DNA of 28,695 bases from DASTPP01 sp035762175 (lineage in GTDB: Bacteria; Myxococcota_A; Polyangia; Polyangiales; Polyangiaceae). Positions 1 to 8,145 of this stretch are shown in pieces. Numbering within the stretch: the stretch's first letter is position 1; every line of letters begins with the position of its first letter. The stretch is taken from assembly GCA_035762175.1 (NCBI GenBank), contig DASTPP010000434.1, forward strand, positions 1 through 28,695, read 5' to 3'. The position numbers and the translations under genes are program-made. Under the pieces are notes generated by a model that was not told the DNA's origin, searched no databases, and worked only from the letters and a program-made list of their open reading frames with translations.

Positions 1-167
1 CCCCCGTCGTCATCGTCGTTGTCGTTGTCGTCGTCATTGCTGCCGCCGCCGCTACCCTGGGCGGAATCGGACTTCGGGCCGTCGTCGCCCGTGCAAGCGG
101 CGAAGCTCGCCGCCGCGACGCCGGTGACCCAACCAAGTGCCCAAAGCTTTGTTCGAATCGAAGCCAC
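1..167 (-). CDS. Partial lipoprotein, Asp/Asn-rich (N-terminus only)
   Basis: This is the first ~55 codons of a minus-strand gene that runs off the left edge. The GTG start at 167 has GGGAGG about 5 nt upstream. The product begins MASIRTKLWALGW, with a short basic n-region, a hydrophobic stretch and a lipobox-like FAAC around residue 24, so I infer export and lipidation. After the Cys it is a flexible acidic linker (TGDDGPKSDS, then Gly/Ser, then a run of Asp and Asn). The GAC/AAC run resembles a trinucleotide microsatellite and resembles the poly-Asp run in infC of this window. The functional domain lies outside the window, so no role can be given. An ATG in another frame near 246 gives a basic, Arg-rich peptide and is not favoured. 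Confidence 0.65.
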   Translation of the reverse strand, partial: MASIRTKLWALGWVTGVAAASFAACTGDDGPKSDSAQGSGGGSNDDDNDNDDDDG

Positions 168-182
168 GGTGCCTCCCGAGGG

Positions 183-246
183 TTGGCGCGGCAGGGGCCC
201 CGCGTGCGGCGGACGCACCGGCCTGAGCCCCCGAGGCTAGCGCCAA
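183..246. other. Nested inverted repeat in the leader of the partial lipoprotein
   Basis: TTGGCGC at 183-189 is matched by GCGCCAA at 240-246. Inside it, GTGCG at 204-208 pairs with CGCAC at 214-218. The structure sits between the end of the glycosyltransferase gene and the start of the partial lipoprotein (both minus). It has no T-run, so it could be leader structure, a weak terminator or a protein site. The role is unknown. Confidence 0.3.
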
Positions 247-280
247 CGAAAGGGTGGAGAAAGCAAAATCCGACCCTGGC

Positions 281-2842
281 TCAGCCGTCGAAGACGACGC
301 GCACGAGGGCGAACCGATCGTTCTCGCGCCGGCCCGTCAGCACCTCGAAGCGCGGCGGGTCGTCGAGCTCGCGGCGCAGCTCGTCGACGCGGCCGTGGGC
401 GGTCGTGAAAAAGAAGGTGCGCAGGCCCGCGCCCCGCGCCGCGCGCAGCCACGCCCCGAGCGGCGGGCCCCCCGACGTGAAGACCGGCAGGCGGTTGCCG
501 GTATAGAAGTTTTCGCCCTTCCAGTTCATCTGATACGCGACCAGCGGCTCGCCGGGCCCCCGCCGCGTCCGATAGTACGCTGCCACGGTCTCGCGCTGGC
601 CGAAGTGCGGCGCGGCGCGCGGCGCGTAGACGTCGAGCGTCCAGGCGGAGCAGCCGACCGCGCTCGCGCCCACGAGGGCGAGCCCCGCGCGGCGCCGCCC
701 CGCCGCCGCGACCAGGCAGCCCGCCGCCGCGAGCGCCGCGAAGGCCGCGAGCGCCGCGCCGCCCCCGACCCCGGCCGGCCAGGGCCGGTCGTAGTCGTAG
801 GTGATGAGGTGCAAAAGGCGCGCGGGCCCCGGCACGTCCGCGGCCGAGGGGCGCGCGGCGAGGTCGCGCCCGACGAGCGCCGCGATCGCGGCGCCGCCGA
901 GCGCCCAGGCCCCGAACGACGCCCGCTCGTAGCGCCCGCGCGGCGCGCCGGCGCCCGCGCCGCCGGCCGTCCAGGCGCGCGCCAGCGCGGGGCCGAGCAG
1001 GGCGGCGGCGGCCGGCACCGCCGGAAAGATGTAGTGGTGGTACTTGGTCAGCATCGCCGTGAAGAGCGCGAAGGCGCCGGCGAGCCAGGCGAGCGCGAGG
1101 GCGCGCGCCCCCCGGCCGCCGGGGCCGGACGCGCGCGCGGCGCCGAAGAGCGCCGCCGGCGCGATCGCCGTCCACGGAAAGAGCGCGTAGCCGAGCTGCC
1201 AGACGTAATACCGGAAGCTCACGTCCTCGCCCTCGTTCGTGTCGTGCACGTGCACGAGCGCGCGCTTCCACATGTCGTGGAAGAAGAGCCGGTCGACGAA
1301 GGGCGCGCCGTGGCGCGCGTAGGCGGCGAGGAACCACGGCAGCGCCACGGCGCCGAAGGCGAGCGCGAGGGCGCGCGGCCCCGCGCCCGCGAGCGCCCGC
1401 AGGCGGCCCGTCGCCGCCGCGTACCCGGCTACGCAGGCGAGCGGCAGCGCGAGCCCGGCCGGGCCCTTGGCCAGCGTCGCCAGCGCCGCGCAGCCCGCGG
1501 CCGCGAGAAAGCAGAGCGCCCGCACCCGCCGCTCGCGCGCCGCCTCGCGCGCGAGCGCCGCCGCGAGCAGGAGCCAGAGCGCCCCCTGCAGCCCGGGCGC
1601 GAGCCACGCGATCGCCGGCGCGGCCTCGCGGCAGGGCGCGTTGCCCGGCAGGCCGCAGTTGCCGGCCGAGCCGGCGAAGAAGCGGTCGGCCGTGAGCGCG
1701 AGCGGCAAGGGCGCGCCCGCGCCGGGCCCGATCGCCACGTGGCGCGAGAGCAGGTAGAGCGCCTGCGGCAGCGCGAGCAGCGAGAGCGCGCCCGCGAGCG
1801 CGTGCCGCGCCCCGAGGCGCAGCGGCCCGAAGGGGGTCGCCACCTCGCGCGCCGGCGCGAGCTCGCCCTCGCCCGCGTGCGCCCCCCGGAGCGCGAAGGC
1901 CGCCGACGCGCTCAGGCACGCGACGAAGGGCAGGTCGGTCATCGTCTGGCGCGAGAGCAGCGCCCACTGCGGCGCCGTCACCAGCACGAGCGCGCTGAAG
2001 GCGCCGGCGAGCGGCCCCGCCGCCGCCCGCACGCCCCGGTAGAGCGCGTACGCGGCCGCCGCCGCGAGCAGCGCGACCGGCGCGCGCAGCGCCCACTCGG
2101 GCCAGGGCAGGAGCCCGAGCGCGTTCGGCGCGAGGATCTTGTCGGGCCGGGCGTCGACCCCGAGCGCCACCATCGAGAGCGCCTGCAGCCAGAAGATGAG
2201 CGCCGGCTTCGACCAGAAGAAGCCCTCCTGCGCCCACCAGAACGAGATCCAGTCGTCGCGCGCGACGACCTCGCGCGCCACCTCGCCGTAGTGCGTCTCC
2301 CAGGGGTCGAAGAGCGAGTGCGCCCCCGCGCTCGGCAGCGAGAGCCAGATCGCGGCCGCGAGCACCCAGAAGCCGTGCCGCCGGTAGAAGGGCGGCGGCC
2401 GCGCCGGGGCGCCCGGGGCGGGGGCGAAGGCGCGGCCGACGCGCCCCGCGGCCGCGAGCGCGCCCGTCGCGAGCGCCGGCAAGAGAAGCGCCGCGACCGC
2501 GTTCGGCACGAGCCCCGCCGCCGCGCCCGCGAGCGCCAGCACGAACGCGGCCGCGAGCAGCCCGAGCGCCGCGAGCGGCCGCGCGAGCGCCCGGAGCTCG
2601 GCGCGCGCCGCGACGAGCTCGTCGGGCTCGTCGAAGGCCCCGAAGGCGCCCTGCAGGCCCGCCGCCGCGATCGCGAGGGCGGCGAGGCCCGCCCAGACGC
2701 CCGGCGCCCCCGTCCGGCCCCGGTCGGCCATCAGCCCGAAGGCGACGAGCGCCCCGCCCAGCCCGACGAGGGCGGCCCGCGCCCGCCCCCCCCGCCGCCC
2801 GGGCGGCGCCGGCGCGGAGTCGCCCGGGGCCGCCCCGCTCAA
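281..2842 (-). CDS. ArnT/PMT-like integral membrane glycosyltransferase (GT39 superfamily)
   Basis: This is a polytopic membrane protein of about 853 residues with many Ala/Leu-rich segments. The first-loop motif around residues 178-191 (LFDPWETHYGEVARE) matches the acidic DE..Y.E.ARE signature of ArnT/PMT_2 enzymes, which transfer a sugar from a polyprenyl-phosphate carrier on the periplasmic side. RQTMTDLPF and KYHHYIFPAVP are also typical of the family. About 150 residues with extra membrane segments precede the motif, and a soluble tail of roughly 120 residues (from LDVYAPRAAPHFG) follows the last membrane segment, so it is longer than the usual 500-600. The chosen TTG start shares TTGA with the stop of pheT, suggesting translational coupling; a later in-frame ATG (residue 38, in GLMADRG) would lose the first membrane segment. 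Substrate (lipid A, glycoprotein or other glycan) is unknown. Confidence 0.82.
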   Translation of the reverse strand: MSGAAPGDSAPAPPGRRGGRARAALVGLGGALVAFGLMADRGRTGAPGVWAGLAALAIAAAGLQGAFGAFDEPDELVAARAELRALARPLAALGLLAAAFVLALAGAAAGLVPNAVAALLLPALATGALAAAGRVGRAFAPAPGAPARPPPFYRRHGFWVLAAAIWLSLPSAGAHSLFDPWETHYGEVAREVVARDDWISFWWAQEGFFWSKPALIFWLQALSMVALGVDARPDKILAPNALGLLPWPEWALRAPVALLAAAAAYALYRGVRAAAGPLAGAFSALVLVTAPQWALLSRQTMTDLPFVACLSASAAFALRGAHAGEGELAPAREVATPFGPLRLGARHALAGALSLLALPQALYLLSRHVAIGPGAGAPLPLALTADRFFAGSAGNCGLPGNAPCREAAPAIAWLAPGLQGALWLLLAAALAREAARERRVRALCFLAAAGCAALATLAKGPAGLALPLACVAGYAAATGRLRALAGAGPRALALAFGAVALPWFLAAYARHGAPFVDRLFFHDMWKRALVHVHDTNEGEDVSFRYYVWQLGYALFPWTAIAPAALFGAARASGPGGRGARALALAWLAGAFALFTAMLTKYHHYIFPAVPAAAALLGPALARAWTAGGAGAGAPRGRYERASFGAWALGGAAIAALVGRDLAARPSAADVPGPARLLHLITYDYDRPWPAGVGGGAALAAFAALAAAGCLVAAAGRRRAGLALVGASAVGCSAWTLDVYAPRAAPHFGQRETVAAYYRTRRGPGEPLVAYQMNWKGENFYTGNRLPVFTSGGPPLGAWLRAARGAGLRTFFFTTAHGRVDELRRELDDPPRFEVLTGRRENDRFALVRVVFDG

Positions 2843-5271
2843 GAGCGCAGGGTCGCGCCGAAGCGCGCCCGCACCGCCTCGTTCACCGCCCGGTGCCGCT
2901 CGTCGACCTCGGCGTCGGTCAGCGTGCGGCCCTCGGGCCGCCCCGCGGCCGCCGCCGGGTCGCGGTAGACGACGTGGAAGGTGAGCGAGTGGTGCCCCTC
3001 GGGCACGCCCGGGCCGCGGAACAGGTCGAAGATCTCGACGCCCGCGCAGAGCTCGCCCGCCGCCTCGCGCACCGCCGCCTCGACCTCGCCGGCCGGCACC
3101 CCGTCGCGCACGTACACGGAGACGTCGCGCGTCACCGGCGGCAGCCGCGGCACCGGCCGCGCGCTCGGCACCCGCTCGCCCAGCTCGCCGAGCGCGCCGA
3201 GATCGAGCTCGACCACCGCGAGCGCGCCGCCGAGCTCGAGCGCGTCGACGACCGAGGGGTGCAAGAGCCCGAACGAGCCCACCGCGCGCCCCCCGACCAG
3301 CACGCGCCCCGCCGCCCGCGGGTGCAGCCGCGAGGGCCGCTCGGCCGCCGCGTACGCCTCGGCGCGCGCCTCGTGCCCGCTCACCCGCTCGACCAGCTCG
3401 AGCGCGACGGCCTTCGCGTCGTAGACGTCGTGCTCGACCGCCTTCTCGAGGTACGAGGCCCGCGGCCCGGCCAGCGCCGCCGCGAAGCCGCGCTCTTCGG
3501 TGGGCAGCGGCGAGCCCGCCCGGGGCGGCAGAAAGCGCGTGCCGACGCAGAAGAGGCGCGCCGAGCGCTCGCCGCGCCGCCGCGCCCGCCCCACCGCCTC
3601 GAGCAGCCCGGGCAGGAGCGACGTCCGCATCACGCTGCGCTCTTCTTGCAGGGGCTTCGAGAGCACCACCGAAGGCGCGGGCGCCCCGAGCGCCTCGAGC
3701 TCGCGCCGCGAGACGAAGCCGTACGTGAGCGCCTCGCTCAGCCCGAGCTCGAGCGCCCGCTGCCGCACCTTCGCCTCGAGCTTGCCCTCGGCGCGGGGGG
3801 GCTGCGGCCAGATCGGCGGCAACACGCCCGGGATGGCGTCGAGGCCGCGCACCCTCGCCACCTCTTCGATCAGGTCTTCTTCGCGCCCGAGGTCGGCGCG
3901 CCACGAGGGCGGCGTGACGCGCGCTTCGGCCTCCCCCGCCGCCTCGACGCGGCAGCCGAGGCGCTCGAGCACGTCCCGCGCCTCGGCCCAGGGCACGCTC
4001 ACGCCGAGCAGCGCGTCGAGCCGCCCCGAGCGCAGCCGGATCGCCGGCCGCGCCGGCTCGGGCGCGCTCACCGCCGCGACCCCCCCCTCGAGCCGGCCGC
4101 CCGCGAGCTCGGCGAGCAGCGCCACCCCGTGCTCGAGCGCGAGCGGCGCCGTCGTCCGGTCGACCCCGCGCTCGAAGCGGTGGCTCCCCTCGGTGTGCAG
4201 CCCGTGCCGGCGCGTCGTGCGCCGCACCCCGCGCGGCTCGAAGTTCGCGCACTCGAGCGCGACGCGCGTCGTATCCGGGCGGATCTCGCTCGACTCGCCG
4301 CCCATCACCCCCGCGAGCCCGACGGGCCCCGCGCCGTCGGCGATGACGAGATCGTCGGCGTCGAGCGCCCGCTCGGCGCTGTCGAGCGTCGTCAGCCGCT
4401 CGCCCGCGCGCGCCCGGCGCGCCTCGAGCCGCCCGCCCCGCAGCCGCGCGAGGTCGTAGGCGTGCGAGGGCTGGCCGTAGAGCAGCGTGAGCAGGTTGGT
4501 GACGTCGACCACGTTGTTGATGGGGCGCACCCCGAGCCGCGCGAGGCGCGCGCGCAGCCAGAGCGGCGAGGGCCCGACGCGCACGCCGTCGACGACGGCG
4601 GCGCCGAGGTAGAGGCAGCGCTCGGGCGACTCGACCGCGACCTCGATCGGCGCGCGGCCCGCCGCCGCGGGGCGCTCGAACGCGGGCGGCCTGACCTCGA
4701 GCCCGTAGAGCGCCGCGAGCTCGCGCGCGAGGCCCAGGTGCCCGAGCGCGTCGGCCCGGTTCGGCGTCACGCCGATGTCGAACACCTCGTCCACGAGGTC
4801 GGGCGCCCAGGCCGCGAGCTTCTCGCCCGCGCGCGCCGCGCCCGCCGGCAAGACGAGAATGCCGTCGGCCTCGTCGCCGACGCCGAGCTCGGACTCGCTG
4901 CACAGCATGCCCTCGCTCACCACGCCGCCGATCGCGCGCGAGCCGACGGTCAGGCCCTTGGCCGGCAGGTGCGTGCCCAGCGGGGCGAGCGCCACCAGGC
5001 CGCCGGGCCCGGGCACGTTCGGCGCGCCGCAGACCACCGTCTGCGACGCAGCCTCACCCCCCGGCCCGACCCGCACCAGGCGCAGGCCGCTGCGCGACGG
5101 GTGCGGCTCGACGCCTTGCACCTCGGCCACCACGATCGGCCCGAGCTCTCGCCCGTAGGGCGTGATCGCCTCGACCTCGAGGCCCGCCATCGTGAGCCGG
5201 TCGGCGGCGTCTTTCGCCGAGACGTCGAGCGCCGGAAGGAGCGAACGGAGCCAGTTCCAAGATGCCCTCAT
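2839..5271 (-). CDS. pheT: Phenylalanine--tRNA ligase beta subunit
   Basis: This is the beta subunit of the alpha2-beta2 cytosolic enzyme that charges tRNA-Phe. Its 810 residues match the usual ~800. The start MRASWNWLRSLLPAL is the canonical N-terminus. An OB-fold tRNA-binding domain follows (about 40-150), then the B3/B4 editing domain (about 210-375, with NNVVDVTN and SHRFERGVD), the B5 domain (about 400-475) and the catalytic-like core (LTYGFVSRRELEALG). The C-terminal ferredoxin-like anticodon-binding domain (about 715-808) contains PPVTRDVSVYV and HHSLTFHVVYRDP. The alpha-subunit gene pheS is not upstream: the divergent neighbour is a lipoprotein, so pheT has been separated from its usual partner. 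Its stop overlaps the next gene by 4 bp. The 176-bp leader is unusually rich in inverted repeats. Confidence 0.97.
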   Translation of the reverse strand: MRASWNWLRSLLPALDVSAKDAADRLTMAGLEVEAITPYGRELGPIVVAEVQGVEPHPSRSGLRLVRVGPGGEAASQTVVCGAPNVPGPGGLVALAPLGTHLPAKGLTVGSRAIGGVVSEGMLCSESELGVGDEADGILVLPAGAARAGEKLAAWAPDLVDEVFDIGVTPNRADALGHLGLARELAALYGLEVRPPAFERPAAAGRAPIEVAVESPERCLYLGAAVVDGVRVGPSPLWLRARLARLGVRPINNVVDVTNLLTLLYGQPSHAYDLARLRGGRLEARRARAGERLTTLDSAERALDADDLVIADGAGPVGLAGVMGGESSEIRPDTTRVALECANFEPRGVRRTTRRHGLHTEGSHRFERGVDRTTAPLALEHGVALLAELAGGRLEGGVAAVSAPEPARPAIRLRSGRLDALLGVSVPWAEARDVLERLGCRVEAAGEAEARVTPPSWRADLGREEDLIEEVARVRGLDAIPGVLPPIWPQPPRAEGKLEAKVRQRALELGLSEALTYGFVSRRELEALGAPAPSVVLSKPLQEERSVMRTSLLPGLLEAVGRARRRGERSARLFCVGTRFLPPRAGSPLPTEERGFAAALAGPRASYLEKAVEHDVYDAKAVALELVERVSGHEARAEAYAAAERPSRLHPRAAGRVLVGGRAVGSFGLLHPSVVDALELGGALAVVELDLGALGELGERVPSARPVPRLPPVTRDVSVYVRDGVPAGEVEAAVREAAGELCAGVEIFDLFRGPGVPEGHHSLTFHVVYRDPAAAAGRPEGRTLTDAEVDERHRAVNEAVRARFGATLRS

Positions 5272-5315
5272 GGCGCCTGGCGTACCACAAGGGGGGCCGG
5301 GCGCGGGGGCGACAA

Positions 5316-5426
5316 AAGCGACACTTTCATACCGCTCGGGCCGTGTCGCTTCGAAAAAGGCTCTCGACAGGGTCGAAAAGCCGGGGTAACAGCGCTTCCT
5401 CAGTCAGCCGGGATTCAAGCTGTTAC
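5316..5426. promoter_or_regulatory. Dyad cluster between divergent pheT and lipoprotein gene
   Basis: Three inverted repeats lie in 111 bp. AAGCGACAC (5316-5324) pairs with GTGTCGCTT (5343-5351). A nested hairpin at 5359-5382 pairs GGCT with AGCC and CGAC with GTCG. GTAACAGC (5386-5393) pairs with GCTGTTAC (5419-5426). Read on the minus strand, the first stem is followed by a short T-run (GCTTTTG), so it could be an attenuator-like hairpin in the pheT leader. I found no Phe-rich leader peptide. It could instead be operators for the plus-strand gene. Confidence 0.5.
5364..5392 (+). promoter_or_regulatory. Candidate sigma-70 promoter for the Pro-rich lipoprotein
   Basis: TCGACA (5364-5369, one mismatch to TTGACA) is separated by 17 bp from TAACAG (5387-5392). 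A start near 5399 would leave a leader of about 50 nt before the ATG at 5448. The -10 is weak, and the site overlaps the dyads, so regulation by them is possible. Confidence 0.4.
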
Positions 5427-5447
5427 GCCCGTATGGAGGGTTTTGTG

Positions 5448-6080
5448 ATGCGAGTCAAAGGTTTGGTCTTTTTTGCCCTGACCCTGGCAACGCTCGGCCT
5501 TGTCGGCTGTGGCGGCGACCCCGAGCCCCAAGCGCCCCCGCCCCCGCCGGCCGACCCGGCCCCGCCGCCCGCGGCCGAGCCGCCGGCCGCCCCGCCGCCC
5601 GCGGCCGAGGCGCCCCCCGCGCCGCCGCCGCCGCCGAAGAAGGCTGCCAAGGAGGTCGTGCTCGTCGAGGGCGCGACGTACATGTTCTCGCTCAGCGACT
5701 CGGCCGAAGCCAAGAAGGCGACCGAAGACGAGTGCGCGAAGAAGAACAAGGACGAGAAGAAGAAGGAAGACTGCGTCCAGAAGGCGATGGGCGCGGCGGC
5801 CGGCGAAGGCATTCGCTTCGAGAAGAACAAGGACGGCAAGTGGACCTGGGTCGCCTTCGGCAAAGACAAGGGTGACAAAGAGGTCGTCTACAACAAGGTC
5901 GCGTTCAACGTCGCCGCCGGCGACGATCCGAACAAGCTGACCGTCACCCCCGAGGGCAAAGACGAGGGCAAGAAGGCCCTCAAGCCCCTGCCCAAGGAGA
6001 TGACCTTCGAGGTGCCCGACGAGTCGACCGTCGTGATGAACGACGCCAAGCGCGGCAAGCTGGTCTTCAAGAAGAAGTGA
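5448..6080 (+). CDS. Pro-rich lipoprotein of unknown function
   Basis: The protein has 210 residues. MRVKGLVFFALTLATLGLVGC is a lipoprotein signal peptide with lipobox LVGC, so it should be an outer- or inner-membrane lipoprotein. A Pro/Ala linker of about 45 residues follows (alternating PPP, AAEPP and APP). The folded part has about 140 residues, very rich in Lys, Asp and Glu, with KNKDEKKKEDC and a pattern of short beta-like segments (KWTWVAFGKDKG, VVYNKVAFNV, MTFEVPDESTVV). Two Cys residues in the folded part may form a disulfide. The start is set by GGAGGG about 8 nt upstream; an in-frame GTG directly before the ATG is an alternative. The linker may reach across peptidoglycan or the periplasm (inference). 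I recognise no family. A strong terminator follows, so it is probably monocistronic. Confidence 0.82.
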   Translation: MRVKGLVFFALTLATLGLVGCGGDPEPQAPPPPPADPAPPPAAEPPAAPPPAAEAPPAPPPPPKKAAKEVVLVEGATYMFSLSDSAEAKKATEDECAKKNKDEKKKEDCVQKAMGAAAGEGIRFEKNKDGKWTWVAFGKDKGDKEVVYNKVAFNVAAGDDPNKLTVTPEGKDEGKKALKPLPKEMTFEVPDESTVVMNDAKRGKLVFKKK

Positions 6081-6175
6081 CCGCGGGCACGCGCCAAGGG
6101 GCCGGCGGTGCTTCCCGGCGACCGCCGCCCCGGAACGTGCTCAGGTTGCCCCCTTAGGCCAACCTTCCCGCAGGC

Positions 6176-6232
6176 CCCCTCGCGAAGCTGAAGGGCTCGA
6201 GCCCTAGGCCTCGCGAGGGGTCTTTTTGTTTT
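6176..6232 (+). terminator. Rho-independent terminator after the Pro-rich lipoprotein
   Basis: A perfect 10-bp stem pairs CCCCTCGCGA (6176-6185) with TCGCGAGGGG (6211-6220), followed by TCTTTTTGTTTT. The loop contains its own perfect palindrome, AGGGCTCGAGCCCT. About 96 bp separate it from the lipoprotein stop. Upstream, AGGTTG (6143-6148) and CAACCT (6160-6165) form a smaller hairpin. The rest of the gap, to 6467, shows nothing I can support. Confidence 0.85.
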
Positions 6233-6467
6233 CGCCATCCGACGGCGCGAACGGCGCGTCGCCGCGGCCCCGGGCCGCCCCGAACGCCGCCCCCATGATT
6301 GAGCGCGCCCGGCCGAGGCGTCCGCACGCGTAAAAACCGCGCGCGCAGCGCACGCGCCTCGGCGAACAACGAAGCGCGCGGCCCGGCCCCGGGCCCGCCC
6401 GGAACGCACGTCCCTTGCCCCGCGCGCCCCCTTCTTTGCTAGGTTCGGCGGCCAGGAGAGCTACGCC

Positions 6468-7652
6468 ATGGCCCGCGCCGCCCTGTCCACGAACGCCCGC
6501 CGCCCGGGCCGAGCCGCCCTCGCGGCCGCGCTCGTCGCGCTCGCCGCGCCCGTCGCCCTGGGCCCCGGCCGGGCCCTCGCCGCGCCGCCCCGGCCCGCCG
6601 CCGCCACCCAGGGCTCGCCGCGCCCCGGCGCCGTCCGCGCCACGCACGTCGTCGCCGAAGGCCAGACGCTCGGCCACGTCGCCCTGCGCTACGGCGTCAC
6701 CGTCGACGAACTGCAAAGGGCCAACGGCCTCGGCCCCAACCAGGTGCTGCGCGCCGGCGCCCGCCTCGCCATCCCCTATCGTGGCGCCGCCGCGGCCCCG
6801 CCGCCCGCCGCCGCCAAGGGCCCCGGCGTCGTGCCCGTGTCGCTCGCGCCCGCCTCGCGCTTTACCGCGCCCGCGCCCGGCGGCGCGCCGCGCGGCTCGG
6901 TCCGCATCGCCCTCGGCGCCGAGACCTGGCAGGGCCGCGTGCGCGCCGGCAAGGGTAAGCTCTCGCCCCAGGCCGTCGAGGGCTTTTCGCGCATCTTGCG
7001 GTTCGGCCCCAGCAACCGAAGGGTCAGCATCAACCCCCGCCTCATCGAGGCGGTCTCGGCGGTGAGCGACCACTTCGGCGGGCGCACCATCCGCGTCGTC
7101 AGCGGCTACCGCCCGCCCTCGCCCCGCCAGCACACGCCCCACTCGCGCCACAACGTCGGCGCCGCCCTCGACTTCGTCGTCGAGGGCGTGCCCAACGAGG
7201 TCGTGCGCGACTTCTGCCGCACTCTGCCCAACGTCGGCGTCGGCTACTACCCCAACAGTAGCTTCGTCCACCTCGACGCGCGCAACGTCTCGGCCTTCTG
7301 GGTCGACTTCTCGGGCCCGGGCGAGCGGCCGCGCTACGCCGGTCCCGACGGCCAAGACCCCGACTCGCACCACGAAGAAGGCCTCGGCCTCGATCTGCCC
7401 TTCGGCCGCTCGCTGCTCTTAAACCAGGCGGCCGCTGCGCCTCGCGCGCGGGGGGGCGGCGAAACGCCCAGACGGGCGAGTCGGGAAATGCCGCGCTGCG
7501 CCTCGCGCGCGGGGGGGCGGCCCATCGCGGATGCGGGCGCGCGGCCGAGCCACCCGGTGCGCCTTGCACGCGCGGCGGGCGCCCGGTGGTCGCGGCCGGA
7601 GGCGAGCTCCGAAGGCCCGCAGGGCGCGCACAACGCACCCGCCGCCTTCTAA
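6468..7652 (+). CDS. LysM domain plus M15/DUF882-type zinc peptidase, exported
   Basis: This is a predicted cell-wall enzyme acting outside the cytoplasm. It starts with a Sec signal peptide (residues 1-39, ending RALAAPP). A LysM peptidoglycan-binding repeat covers about 58-103 (HVVAEGQTLGHVALRYGVTVDELQRANGL). The catalytic domain spans about 140-285 and resembles the DUF882/YcbK branch of M15 peptidases: it has SGYRPPS, then SRHNVGAALDF (the HxxxxxxD zinc motif) and later SSFVHLDAR (the HxD ligand). Zinc carboxypeptidase or endopeptidase activity on peptide stems is inferred. The start is supported by AGGAGAG 7 nt before the ATG. The last ~80 residues are low-complexity Arg/Ala-rich sequence encoded partly by a 27-bp direct repeat and are not part of the family. 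The true end may be an acquired extension or a frameshift product. Confidence 0.85.
   Translation: MARAALSTNARRPGRAALAAALVALAAPVALGPGRALAAPPRPAAATQGSPRPGAVRATHVVAEGQTLGHVALRYGVTVDELQRANGLGPNQVLRAGARLAIPYRGAAAAPPPAAAKGPGVVPVSLAPASRFTAPAPGGAPRGSVRIALGAETWQGRVRAGKGKLSPQAVEGFSRILRFGPSNRRVSINPRLIEAVSAVSDHFGGRTIRVVSGYRPPSPRQHTPHSRHNVGAALDFVVEGVPNEVVRDFCRTLPNVGVGYYPNSSFVHLDARNVSAFWVDFSGPGERPRYAGPDGQDPDSHHEEGLGLDLPFGRSLLLNQAAAAPRARGGGETPRRASREMPRCASRAGGRPIADAGARPSHPVRLARAAGARWSRPEASSEGPQGAHNAPAAF
7433..7520 (+). repeat. 27-bp direct repeat in the 3' end of the peptidase gene
   Basis: Two identical 27-bp copies (7433-7459 and 7494-7520), which begin CGCTGCGCCTCGCGCGC and end GGGGGGGCGG, start 61 bp apart. 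They encode the Arg/Ala-rich tail of the M15-type peptidase, outside its conserved domain. Confidence 0.85.
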
Positions 7653-7805
7653 GGCTCCGGCCGGCCTCCTCGCAAAGGGCCGCCTTCGCGTCGAAGGTAG
7701 GGCGCCGGGCGCTAGCCCGAGCGCGGCCGCGGACGTTGAGCGCCGCGTGAGCGCAGGCTCGGCCCGGTGGGCGAGCTATCGTGCTAGCCGATAATTGCGC
7801 CTTCC

Positions 7806-7833
7806 TTGTAGAACCCATGCCCACCCATATAAG
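7806..7833 (+). promoter_or_regulatory. Candidate promoter for the structured RNA locus
   Basis: TTGTAG (7806-7811), a 16-bp spacer and TATAAG (7828-7833, five of six matches to TATAAT) form a good promoter by the standards of this GC-rich window. Transcription would begin near 7840 and enter the folded region. It could drive either a small RNA or a ~500-nt leader of the sigma factor gene at 8347. Confidence 0.5.
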
Positions 7834-7839
7834 CGGCGC

Positions 7840-8047
7840 GGTGCTGAACACATCTTCGAGCGCTTGCCGGGGTGGTTGCGCTTGCCAGAAAGCGGGAACC
7901 CCAGAGGTTGAGCCTAGAGCGCCGGTCGGATAACGCGAAAGCCCGGCCAATTCGGGGCTGTAGGCTTCTGTCGCAGGGGGCGATTTTTTTTCGGGTTTTG
8001 GGGCTAGTGTTAGGCTTCATCCGACCGGCGTTCTAGAGGGTGGGGTT
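7840..8047 (+). ncRNA. Candidate structured RNA upstream of the sigma factor gene
   Basis: No gene is apparent from 7653 to 8346, and composition is less GC-rich than in the genes. An 18-nt arm at 7914-7931 (CTAGAGCGCC then GGTCGGAT) pairs with 8019-8036. The only non-Watson-Crick pair is G-U when read on the plus strand, which favours plus transcription. AACCCC (7897-7902) can pair with GGGGTT (8042-8047), or its ACCCC can pair with GGGGT (7869-7873), which also encloses CGCTT/AAGCG (7879-7883 and 7890-7894). The two pairings exclude each other. TCGC-AGGGG-GCGA followed by eight T at 7982-7989 could be a weak internal terminator. I recognise no known family; the conserved cores of SRP RNA, RNase P RNA and tmRNA are not seen. 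Confidence 0.4.
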
Positions 8048-8145
8048 GGGCTGCCGGAAGGTAGGCACAACGACCCTGGCAGGCACTCAAGATGGAGCCC
8101 GTCTGGGTCTTTTATGACCTAGGCTGGTGCCAACTAAGACGAGGG

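Noticed and set aside
254..2968. 904-codon plus-strand open frame antisense to the glycosyltransferase
   Set aside because: Arg/Glu/Gly-rich shadow with no membrane segments or motifs.
7784..8020. 78-codon minus-strand open frame in the folded region
   Set aside because: No ribosome site, no family features, and it crosses the long RNA helix.
8046..8066. SRP RNA helix with GGAA tetraloop (CTGCC-GGAA-GGTAG)
   Set aside because: The surrounding conserved SRP core sequence is absent; only a short hairpin with a GGAA loop is present.
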